From: Longibaculum muris
GTDB lineage: Bacteria > Bacillota_I > Bacilli_A > Erysipelotrichales > Coprobacillaceae
Direction of reading: 5' to 3'
NCBI RefSeq assembly: GCF_004343035.1
Contig: NZ_SMCQ01000002.1
Location: forward strand, 62,001-126,000
DNA: 64,000 nt
The first letter of the stretch is position 1; each line of letters opens with the position of its first letter. A program made the position numbers and the translations under genes. A model generated the notes under the pieces. It saw nothing but the letters and a program-made list of their open reading frames with translations, was not told the origin of the DNA and ran no database searches. This document shows, one piece after another, positions 16,965-24,599 of the stretch.

Positions 16965-17789
16965 TTAAAGGATATGTCCCTTTAATTCTTGAATAGAAGG
17001 ATAATATAATGAATAATAGCGAAGTGACAACAATTCAACTGCTGTCAACAAACTATGTTTCCCCGTTTTTTTGTTTTTAGCTGGTCCTAATAAGATTGTA
17101 TGATCAACCGGAATCTTTATATCTAAATCGGGATTACAAGTTATCAAAACAACCTTACAACCTGATTTTTTTATATATTGTAATGTCTTAAAACCACTCC
17201 CAGTAAAATATCCATTAACAGTTAAAATAATGGCTACACTATCACTTGTTAACTCTTTAGCACATTCTAACTGACGCGAAGAATCCATATAAGCCATTGT
17301 AAACTTCTCTAACATTAGTAAATCAGTTTGGAAGTGAAGGGCGGCACTTTGAGAAAACTGTGTTCCAAAAAAGGCAACACTTTGACTATCATGAATTAAT
17401 TTTAAAGTTGCATCTGCTTCTTTCCAATCTAACATTTTAGGTAATTCTGAGATATATTCAATCACTTTATCAACATATTGTTGAGTCGCAAGTGATGGAT
17501 TGGTTTTCATTGTTTCTAAAGGAATATTAATTAAATTTGTAAACTTTTTATCATTTGAATGAAAAGTATAACATTCTTGTTTTAAATGAGCAAAATTTTC
17601 ATACCCCAATGCTCGACAAAAACGTGAAATTGTCGCTGGGGATACAAAACATTCAGCTGCTAGCTCACTAATACGCATATCAGCAATACGATAAAAATTA
17701 TTTGCCATGAACCAGGCTATATTATAATTGGTATCATTTTCCTGAGCAGTATCTAAAAAAATAATTAATCTATAAAATAAATTTTTCAT
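16965..17789 (-). CDS. RpiR-family transcription regulator (HTH-SIS)
   Basis: 274 aa, the same length and architecture as the regulator at 14684-15508 but clearly diverged. The HTH lies at about 30-75 (MRISELAAECFVSPATISRF) and the SIS-like domain contains VAFFGTQFSQSA and VAIILTVNGYFTGSG. Placed directly upstream of the fumarase operon in the same direction, so either protein could regulate it. Effector unknown. Confidence 0.85.
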   Translation of the reverse strand: MKNLFYRLIIFLDTAQENDTNYNIAWFMANNFYRIADMRISELAAECFVSPATISRFCRALGYENFAHLKQECYTFHSNDKKFTNLINIPLETMKTNPSLATQQYVDKVIEYISELPKMLDWKEADATLKLIHDSQSVAFFGTQFSQSAALHFQTDLLMLEKFTMAYMDSSRQLECAKELTSDSVAIILTVNGYFTGSGFKTLQYIKKSGCKVVLITCNPDLDIKIPVDHTILLGPAKNKKTGKHSLLTAVELLSLRYYSLYYPSIQELKGHIL

Positions 17790-17801
17790 AACACCTCTCC
17801 T

Positions 17802-18200
17802 TTATTTTCTTTTATATTCACCTGATACATCAAATCCTAAAGGACTTTCTCCTTTGATTTCTTTGACAAAGATAGAATGACCTTGCTTTCTTATTTCAAC
17901 AGCATAACCAATTTTTTCATCTTTTGCAATAAAAGTCTGATTAGAAATTTCCTTCACATCAAGATAATCACCAAATCCAAAACCATTTAAGAAAAATTGA
18001 TATTCTAAACTTTGAGGAAATTCATCAGGAAATTTTATAAACAATTCAAAATCATCATGAACATACGTTCCTTCCCAAAATGTCCGAATTGAATCATCAA
18101 CCATATTGACACTTATAGGTGGTGTTACTTCTTTTTGACATGTATTACAACCTTGTAAAACAACCATCCATAATAAAGCTATCATTATTTTCTTCATCAT
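17802..18200 (-). CDS. Small predicted lipoprotein
   Basis: About 132 aa, family not recognised. It starts with MMKKIMIALLWMVV and has a lipobox, VVLQGC, so the mature protein should begin at that cysteine and be lipid-anchored outside the membrane. The rest is a small beta-rich domain with no motif I know. The open frame runs 34 codons further upstream, but that part is not signal-like and an AGGTGAT site stands directly before the ATG at 18200. Twelve bases upstream of the RpiR gene, so perhaps co-transcribed. Confidence 0.7.
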   Translation of the reverse strand: MMKKIMIALLWMVVLQGCNTCQKEVTPPISVNMVDDSIRTFWEGTYVHDDFELFIKFPDEFPQSLEYQFFLNGFGFGDYLDVKEISNQTFIAKDEKIGYAVEIRKQGHSIFVKEIKGESPLGFDVSGEYKRK

Positions 18201-18374
18201 TATATCACCTATCAATACTATAACGCATATTAAATCATAAATCACATATTTTTTTACAATTATGACAAATTTCCTCGATATATTTATTATATACTTCTTC
18301 ATGTAGTCAGAAAAATATTTGTTTTCCCTTCAAATATAGACTACTTCATGATATCCTTTCCCAAACTGATATCA

Positions 18375-18411
18375 ATTAAAAACAGATAAGGACTCCCACC
18401 TTATCTGTTTT
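18375..18411 (-). terminator. Terminator of the surface protein gene
   Basis: AAAACAGATAAGG (18379-18391) pairs with CCTTATCTGTTTT (18399-18411) around seven bases; TTTTT follows on the minus strand. Confidence 0.88.
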
Positions 18412-18414
18412 CTT

Positions 18415-19401
18415 CTATTTTTTCTTTAATACTTTTAATACAATAAAAATTGATAAACTCATTAACAATAACAAAGATAACATTAAGATTGATGTTTCAT
18501 CTTCAGTCTTGACTTGTTTCATCTTTGTTTTTTTGACCATCTTTTTAGCAGATGGTCTTTTTTGTTGTGTATCTTTTTGCCATAAGGCATGAAGTTGTAC
18601 ATCATGACGTGGCATTGTTATTGTTGCATTTAATGCATAATCTTGATAACCATCACTCCATCCTATTAAATGATAACCTGTTTTATGAAATGTATCTTGA
18701 TTGATAAGACTAATGATTTGATTAGGTGTATATTGTTCACAAATTGTATGATTCATTTGATCATCATAAATTAATTGATATTTTTGAGGTTCTAATAAAA
18801 GGTCTTGATGAAGGGTTTGTCGAGAATAAGGAAGGGATATGGTCTGTTTAGATTCTTGAAAGTCATTATAGCTTATAGTAAACTTTTGATTTGTTAATAA
18901 AAGTGATGGGACTTTTAAATAATAAAAACCTTTTTCATTACTATAAGCTGTTTCTAATAAATCACAATCCTTCCATAAATCAATCTTCAATTTATCAACA
19001 CATTCATTAGTCTTTTTCTCTAAAACCTGTCCTTCAACAAGAATTTCATCCCATTGAATCAAAAGTGTTTCTTCTTGATTTAAAGAATTATCTAAAGTAA
19101 TCAAAAATGATTGTTTTGGTGCTAAGGTTTGTTGTTTTAAAAGGGTATTGATTTCATCTAATGATTGATGAGAATAATCTTGATAGGAAAAGGTAATAGG
19201 TGTTGAAATGGTCAATTCTTTTATTTGAATATCATATGTTGATTGATTGATGATTTCAATATGATGAGTAGAAGATGATAAAACAATATGACTTTGATTT
19301 TGTGAATCAAGAACAATTTTCATTGTTTCATCAGCATGAATATCTTGTATTTTAAATAAAAAGCATAAACAAAGTAAAAACCATAAAACATACTTTTTCA
19401 T
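18415..19401 (-). CDS. Secreted surface protein with InlB-type repeat and C-terminal anchor
   Basis: 328 aa. Signal peptide (MKKYVLWFLLCLCFLF), an all-beta middle part with a carboxypeptidase-regulatory-like module (EGQVLEKKTN to GFYYLKVPS), then one Listeria-Bacteroides (InlB B) repeat ending in TMPRHDVQLHALW. A Lys-rich spacer leads to VKTED, a hydrophobic helix and a KKK tail. This resembles a wall-sorting signal in which the usual LPxTG or VKTGD is altered. A TTG lies in frame upstream, but the GGTG site fits the ATG at 19401. Probably binds host or polysaccharide ligands; not known. Confidence 0.75.
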   Translation of the reverse strand: MKKYVLWFLLCLCFLFKIQDIHADETMKIVLDSQNQSHIVLSSSTHHIEIINQSTYDIQIKELTISTPITFSYQDYSHQSLDEINTLLKQQTLAPKQSFLITLDNSLNQEETLLIQWDEILVEGQVLEKKTNECVDKLKIDLWKDCDLLETAYSNEKGFYYLKVPSLLLTNQKFTISYNDFQESKQTISLPYSRQTLHQDLLLEPQKYQLIYDDQMNHTICEQYTPNQIISLINQDTFHKTGYHLIGWSDGYQDYALNATITMPRHDVQLHALWQKDTQQKRPSAKKMVKKTKMKQVKTEDETSILMLSLLLLMSLSIFIVLKVLKKK

Positions 19402-19454
19402 TTTATTCACCAACTTCTATCTATATGTTTTCCTTATTTTTCAAATTTATACAA

Positions 19455-19482
19455 AATAAGTCTGACCCTAGTCAGACTTATT
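19455..19482 (-). terminator. Terminator of the dipeptidase operon
   Basis: AATAAGTCTGA pairs with TCAGACTTATT around six bases and runs into TTTT on the minus strand; it overlaps the dipeptidase stop codon. Confidence 0.85.
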
Positions 19483-20467
19483 GCAAAACTTCTTGATAAA
19501 CGCGTAAAACATTTTTATAAAAAATCTTTTCAATTTCTTCCTCATTTAATCCTGCTGCTTGTAAAGCATGATAAAGCAAAGGCATATAAGAAGCATCTTT
19601 TAATTCTAGATTTTGTGAAATACCATCAAAGTCACTTCCTAAACCTATGCAATCAATTCCCGCTAAATCTTTAATATATAGGATGTGTTTCACCATTGCA
19701 GAGATTCTTGATAAAGCATTTTCTTCTTCACTTTCTTCCAAAAATCCACCAGCAAAATTAATTCCCATAACCCCTTTACGACTTGCAAGTTTTAAAATCA
19801 TATCATCACTCATATTACGGGCATGAGGACAAACACTTCTTGCATTGGAATGAGAAGCGACAAAAGGCTTACTGGTATTTTCTAGGACATCATAGAAACC
19901 AGCATCAGACAAATGTGAAACATCAATAATAATCCCAAGTCTTTCACACTCTTTGACATACTCAATTCCAAAATCAGTAAGTCCATGAACATTATCACAA
20001 GTATGATAACCATGATGAGAATCATCTAATGAAAAATTAGGATAACCAATGCCATTAGGAAAATTCCAATTCAAAGTAATCATACGTACTCCTAGACGAT
20101 AGTAATTTCTTAAATAAGCTAAATCCTGGCAAACAACCGCCCCTTCTTCAAGGGTTAATAAAGCACTCATTAATCCTACTTCTTGATTTTTAACGATATC
20201 ATCATAATCATAAGCTATACGAATAAGATCACTATTTTTTTCCATTTCTAAATAAAATGTATCAATCATATGTTGGACATGTTTGATGGGATCACTGTTT
20301 TTTTCTAGGTGAGTAAACATAGCAAAATTCTGGATTAAATAATCACCCTGTTGCATCTTTTTTAAACTTATATTCAAATGATTATTCCTTAAACCAATAT
20401 CTTCATTTAATCTTTGTAAACGATTAATTTCATAAATCGTATCACAATGCATATCAGCAACTTTCAT
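19478..20467 (-). CDS. Membrane-dipeptidase family (M19) metallopeptidase
   Basis: 329 aa zinc dipeptidase of the renal-dipeptidase family; such enzymes hydrolyse dipeptides including L-D and D-D forms. Metal ligands are visible in DMHCDT (HxD), LTLEEG (bridging Glu), DVSHLSD and VASHSNAR; GLGSDFDG closes the site. No signal peptide, so cytosolic. Last gene of a four-gene unit (HAD phosphatase, DMT permease, 79-aa protein, dipeptidase) with gaps of 12 bases or less. Confidence 0.92.
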   Translation of the reverse strand: MKVADMHCDTIYEINRLQRLNEDIGLRNNHLNISLKKMQQGDYLIQNFAMFTHLEKNSDPIKHVQHMIDTFYLEMEKNSDLIRIAYDYDDIVKNQEVGLMSALLTLEEGAVVCQDLAYLRNYYRLGVRMITLNWNFPNGIGYPNFSLDDSHHGYHTCDNVHGLTDFGIEYVKECERLGIIIDVSHLSDAGFYDVLENTSKPFVASHSNARSVCPHARNMSDDMILKLASRKGVMGINFAGGFLEESEEENALSRISAMVKHILYIKDLAGIDCIGLGSDFDGISQNLELKDASYMPLLYHALQAAGLNEEEIEKIFYKNVLRVYQEVLQ

Positions 20468-20477
20468 AATCTTCTCC

Positions 20478-20717
20478 TTAAAAATAAATTTCTGTTTCTT
20501 GATAATGTTTCGTCATATGACGTGTTTCTTTTAACCATTCTCTTGCTTCATTGATTTCATCTTCATCAAAATCTAAAACCCCATATGTGGCTAATTGACA
20601 AACATCATAAAGACTCTGCCATAAAGCATCAAAATCTCCAGTTTCTTCATCTGACTTTTCACTTTCTTCATAAGCATACATAGCATGTGCTTTTATGATT
20701 GCTTCTTCTTTTGTCAT
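20478..20717 (-). CDS. Small acidic protein, unknown
   Basis: 79 aa, rich in Glu and Asp, probably mostly helical; no motif recognised. A strong AGGAGG site precedes the ATG, and the gene is packed between the permease and dipeptidase genes (12 and 10 bases), so it is real. Not enough information for a role. Confidence 0.75.
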   Translation of the reverse strand: MTKEEAIIKAHAMYAYEESEKSDEETGDFDALWQSLYDVCQLATYGVLDFDEDEINEAREWLKETRHMTKHYQETEIYF

Positions 20718-20729
20718 ATTTTTTTCCTC

Positions 20730-21575
20730 CTAAATAATCAATAATAATGTTGAAACAACAATACATATTAAACCAATCAAAGTCTTTCGACTTTGTTTTT
20801 CATGTAAAATAAAATAAGCAAATAAAATTGAAATCACAATACTTAATTTATCAATTGGCACCACCACACTCGCTGGTCCATCTTTCAATGCTTCAAAATA
20901 ACACAGCCATGATAGACCAGTTGCTACACCTGATAAAACAATAAAAAAAGCTTGTTTTTTATGAATCATCGAAAGTGGTTGATAACTATGACTTACGCGT
21001 ACAACTAGCCAAGCCATCATAACAACCACAATTGTTCTTAAAGCTGTCACAGTTTGACTGTCTACATTTATAATTCCTATCTTAGCTAAGATTGCTGTTA
21101 AGGAGGCAAAAAATGCAGAACCTAAGGCATATAAATACCAATGATTACTGGTTGCTTTTTGTTTTGGTTTAGAAATCATTAGATAAGTTCCAAACATCAT
21201 CATAAGCATACATAAGATTTTTAAAGGCGTCACTTCTTCATGAAAAATAATAAACGCAAAAATCATTGTTAAAAAAGTACTGAGTTTATCAATTGGTACA
21301 ACTTGCGAAACATCAGCTAAAGATAATGCCCGATAATAACAAAGCCAACTTGCTCCTGTCGCAATTCCCGATAAAACAATAAACAATAAATTTTGAGCAT
21401 TGAGTCCACTAAAATCACTGCCACTGACCCACACCATCAGCCACGTAAAAACAAGGACAACACTAGTACGCAACGCTGTGACATAATGAGATGACATATC
21501 TTCTACTCCCATTTTAGATAACACTGCTGTTGCACCGGCAAATAATGCCGAAAGAAAAGCATTAATTAGCCACAT
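20730..21575 (-). CDS. DMT-superfamily (EamA) transporter
   Basis: 281 aa with ten predicted membrane helices in two EamA repeats; the second repeat echoes the first (SGIATGASWLCYYRAL versus SGVATGLSWLCYFEAL; VVPIDKLS in both). Exports or imports small metabolites; substrate not predictable. It overlaps the HAD phosphatase gene by ten bases. The neighbouring dipeptidase hints at amino-acid or peptide-derived substrates. Confidence 0.9.
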   Translation of the reverse strand: MWLINAFLSALFAGATAVLSKMGVEDMSSHYVTALRTSVVLVFTWLMVWVSGSDFSGLNAQNLLFIVLSGIATGASWLCYYRALSLADVSQVVPIDKLSTFLTMIFAFIIFHEEVTPLKILCMLMMMFGTYLMISKPKQKATSNHWYLYALGSAFFASLTAILAKIGIINVDSQTVTALRTIVVVMMAWLVVRVSHSYQPLSMIHKKQAFFIVLSGVATGLSWLCYFEALKDGPASVVVPIDKLSIVISILFAYFILHEKQSRKTLIGLICIVVSTLLLII

Positions 21576-22348
21576 GATTCACTAATAAGTCCTAAATGTA
21601 GACAAGCTTTATAAATCCCATCTTCATCAATAGGTGCAGTCACATAGCTAGCAATAGCCTTTAAGCGTGGATTTCCCTGCCCCATCGCAACACTCAAAGA
21701 AGCATGTAAAAACATTTCATAATCATTCATTGAATCCCCAAAAGCAATATATTCCTGATTGCCATAAATCTCCATTAATCGATGGATTCCCGTAGCTTTC
21801 GAAAAACCTGCCACAGTTAAATCTGCATATGTTGATTCCCCAGGCAAAACATTCACCCCATCAATATCTAAAAAAGGGGCATAATCATAATCCTTAGGAC
21901 CATAAACAATCATTGCATCAACACTTTGACCAGTATACTCTCCAACGGGTGGAATGACATTATTAAAGAATCTTTGTGACTCTAAAACATATTCATCTGG
22001 CTCTTTAGAAATGACTCTTGTTGTTGATTTTAAAACGACAGCAAAATTTAATTCCTTTGCTATTTTTAACGTTTCTAAAACAGCTGATTCTTTCATTTTG
22101 GCATGAAATAATTCCTTTTTATTTTTATCTAAAATGATTTGCCCATTATTACAAACAAATCCATCCCAATCAATCAATTCCATTAATCCTGTCTTGGTTA
22201 AAGAATCAACACCTCTACCTGAAGATATGACCATTTGATAACCTGCTTGTTTTAACATATGTAAAGCTTTTAAAGTTGAAGGACAGACTTCATGATGAAC
22301 ATTATCACGCAGTGTTCCATCAATATCAAAGCATAACATCGGTTTCAT
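21566..22348 (-). CDS. HAD-superfamily (Cof-type) phosphatase
   Basis: 260 aa. Motif I CFDIDGTLRDN carries the nucleophile Asp and acid Asp, motif II is SSGRG, and motif IV GDSMNDYEM sits in the last third; the Cof-type cap lies between. Cytosolic phosphatase for sugar phosphates or similar; the exact substrate cannot be read. First gene of the unit leading to the M19 dipeptidase. Confidence 0.9.
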   Translation of the reverse strand: MKPMLCFDIDGTLRDNVHHEVCPSTLKALHMLKQAGYQMVISSGRGVDSLTKTGLMELIDWDGFVCNNGQIILDKNKKELFHAKMKESAVLETLKIAKELNFAVVLKSTTRVISKEPDEYVLESQRFFNNVIPPVGEYTGQSVDAMIVYGPKDYDYAPFLDIDGVNVLPGESTYADLTVAGFSKATGIHRLMEIYGNQEYIAFGDSMNDYEMFLHASLSVAMGQGNPRLKAIASYVTAPIDEDGIYKACLHLGLISESCG

Positions 22349-22437
22349 TTATATCACTTCCTTTTTTCAATATTATACTAAAAATACGATGATTTTCCTA
22401 TTCTTTTTCGCTATAATAAAAAAGAGGAGAAGAAAAG

Positions 22438-23349
22438 ATGAGAGAGCATTTAAAAATTAAATCAGATTTTGATCAATTACCACTTGATGTCATTGTTTTA
22501 AGACCAGCACATCCTAAAGGAATCATACAGATATCACATGGAATGTGTGAACATAAAGAAAGATATTTGGATTTTATGGAATATTTATATCATTTAGGAT
22601 ATGTTTGCCTTATTCATGATCATCGGGGACATGGACAAAGTGTTTTAAAAGATGAAGATTTAGGATATTTTTATCAAGATGGTGATATTGGAATTGTTGA
22701 AGATTTACATCAGTTAACGCTTTGGATTCATCAACAATATCCTGACTTACCGTTATATTTATTTGGACATAGTATGGGTTCTTTAGTTGTAAGAGTTTAT
22801 TTAAAGAAATATGATAAAGATATTCAGGGATTAATTGTTTGTGGTAGTCCAAGTCATAATAAGATGGCTGGTGTTGGGATTTATCTCGCACAAAGATATG
22901 CCCGTAAAAAAGGTGATCATTATCGACCACCATTGATTCAAAGAATTGGTTTTGAATCTTTTAATAAGAAGTTTGATCAAGCAACCCCTAATAGCTGGAT
23001 TTGCAGTGATCCAAAAGTTGTTGAACAATATAATCACAATCCTTTATGTCATTTTGTTTTTACCGCTAATGGTTTTGAAACCTTGTTTAAACTTGTCCAA
23101 AAGACTTATTCTAAAGAGGATTGGATGTTACAAAATCCAACTTTACCGATTCATTTTATTGCTGGTCAAGATGACCCATGTATTCAAAATGAAAAACAGT
23201 TTAAACAAGCTGTGAATCATCTAAAAGAAGTAGGATATCAACAAGTAGATAGTCAATTGTTTGCGAATATGCGTCATGAAATCTTAAATGAAATTAATCA
23301 TGAAATGGTTTATGAACATATTATTAAAAAAATAAAGTCTTGGGCGTAA
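22438..23349 (+). CDS. Alpha/beta hydrolase, monoacylglycerol lipase/lysophospholipase-like
   Basis: 303 aa serine hydrolase. HDHRGHGQS near residue 60 is the typical oxyanion-region motif and GHSMGS contains the nucleophile Ser. The catalytic Asp is probably in the GQDDPC segment and the His in MRHEILNE close to the C-terminus. No signal peptide. The gene is divergent from the HAD gene and preceded by AGAGGAG. Likely cleaves monoglycerides, lysolipids or other esters. Confidence 0.88.
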   Translation: MREHLKIKSDFDQLPLDVIVLRPAHPKGIIQISHGMCEHKERYLDFMEYLYHLGYVCLIHDHRGHGQSVLKDEDLGYFYQDGDIGIVEDLHQLTLWIHQQYPDLPLYLFGHSMGSLVVRVYLKKYDKDIQGLIVCGSPSHNKMAGVGIYLAQRYARKKGDHYRPPLIQRIGFESFNKKFDQATPNSWICSDPKVVEQYNHNPLCHFVFTANGFETLFKLVQKTYSKEDWMLQNPTLPIHFIAGQDDPCIQNEKQFKQAVNHLKEVGYQQVDSQLFANMRHEILNEINHEMVYEHIIKKIKSWA

Positions 23350-23371
23350 GCATTTTACCCAAGACTTTATT
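23331..23371. terminator. Bidirectional terminator between convergent genes
   Basis: AATAAAGTCTTGGG (23331-23344) is repeated inverted at 23358-23371. It overlaps the 3' ends of the lipase (+) and the membrane protein (-), with T-rich flanks on both sides. Confidence 0.88.
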
Positions 23372-24008
23372 TTTGTGACATATTTTGATAGCGATGAGCA
23401 AGATATTCATCAGGATAATGTTCGTCTAAATATTCTCCAATTACAGATTGAGCAGGAATTTGTTGATAACGACGATATGCTCTTATTAATGATAATCCAG
23501 AGATTGCCATATCAAAAACAATAAATACAGATAAAATCCAAGTTAAGACTTTTCCATAGCGCATAGGAATTCGTTCAATCTTTTGAGATAAAAATGGGTA
23601 AATATTTTGTACCCAAACAACTGCAATTAACCCCCAGAAAAAACAAAACAATAAATTGACACGACCATCAATATTAAAAGGAATATCACTATAATCCCAA
23701 AATCTCACACCAAACAATCCTTCCGCAATAAGACTACAAATATATTCATAAATACCGCCCGCAAAAGTTCCAACTGTAAAAATCGCTAAATCACGTTTAC
23801 CTTCCATATTATGCAATAAAATGGTCAATAACACACAACCAAATCCCCAAACAATTGAGAATTGTCCATATAATAAGCTACTACGACTCATTAATTTTCC
23901 CATCGTAAAATAACACCAAACCATTTCAATCATTGACCCAATAAATGAACAACTCAAAAAAATCCAAATCAATTTATAGATGTTATATCCTTTAGCAAAT
24001 ATTTTCAT
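23367..24008 (-). CDS. Membrane protein, putative ABC-transporter type IV (CmpB) family
   Basis: 213 aa with about five membrane helices. The pattern (FIGSMIEMVWCYFTMGKL, LLYGQFSIVWGFGCV, GTFAGGIYEY, RFWDYSDIPFNIDGRV) is that of the PF06541 membrane family, common in Firmicutes and of unknown function. I chose the ATG at 24008 because it is seven bases from AGGAAGG; the upstream ATG is too close. Confidence 0.8.
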   Translation of the reverse strand: MKIFAKGYNIYKLIWIFLSCSFIGSMIEMVWCYFTMGKLMSRSSLLYGQFSIVWGFGCVLLTILLHNMEGKRDLAIFTVGTFAGGIYEYICSLIAEGLFGVRFWDYSDIPFNIDGRVNLLFCFFWGLIAVVWVQNIYPFLSQKIERIPMRYGKVLTWILSVFIVFDMAISGLSLIRAYRRYQQIPAQSVIGEYLDEHYPDEYLAHRYQNMSQK

Positions 24009-24063
24009 ACCCATACCTTCCTTACTTTTGACATACTATATCATTATTAAAACAACAATACAA

Positions 24064-24097
24064 CAAAAAAAGAGAATCTGTTAATTAACAAATTCTC
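24064..24097 (-). terminator. nrdD-nrdG terminator
   Basis: GAGAAT-TGTTAA folds on its inverted copy across 24072-24097 with one mismatch, followed by seven T on the minus strand; it includes the last codons of nrdG. Confidence 0.85.
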
Positions 24098-24599
24098 CAT
24101 ATTCATTGACCTGTTGAATAACCATATTTCCCTGTCTCAATGAAGAAGATATATCAATAATTCTTTGATTTGAGGAACCTTTATATAATAAAGTTAAACT
24201 TCTTAGTGATAAAACAAAACGTCCATCAACAAGAGTATCACATAAAGACAAAAGCTTACGTTCATTTTCACCTAAATTCAATATTTCCTCATAAGTATAT
24301 CCACTATATATCATGATATGTAAATGCGTCTGCTTCACTTTTGAAACCAATTCAATTAAAGGCAGAGGTTGTAAGAAAGGCTCTCCCCCTGAAATAGTTA
24401 CCCCATCTAATAATGGATTTTGACTGATTTCTTGTATAATCTCATCAACTTCTTTCAAATAACCACCATAAAGATCATGGCTTTTGGGATTATGACAACC
24501 TAGACAATGATGAATGCAACCTTGAGTAAAAACACAATATCTTAAACCCGGTCCATCAACAATCGAATCATTAACACAACCATATAATCTAATCTTCAT
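24081..24599 (-). CDS. nrdG: Anaerobic ribonucleotide reductase activating protein
   Basis: 172 aa radical-SAM activase that puts the glycyl radical on NrdD. The [4Fe-4S] motif is in FTQGCIHHCLGCHNP and SGGEP follows. A GTG lies one codon upstream; I prefer the ATG at 24599. It overlaps the nrdD stop region by 11 bases with no strong ribosome site of its own, so it is probably translated by coupling to nrdD. Confidence 0.96.
   Translation of the reverse strand: MKIRLYGCVNDSIVDGPGLRYCVFTQGCIHHCLGCHNPKSHDLYGGYLKEVDEIIQEISQNPLLDGVTISGGEPFLQPLPLIELVSKVKQTHLHIMIYSGYTYEEILNLGENERKLLSLCDTLVDGRFVLSLRSLTLLYKGSSNQRIIDISSSLRQGNMVIQQVNEYGEFVN

Noticed and set aside
22610-23215. Several long frames antisense or shifted within the lipase gene
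   Set aside because: They have no ribosome site or recognisable motif, while the plus-strand lipase frame has the complete family pattern.
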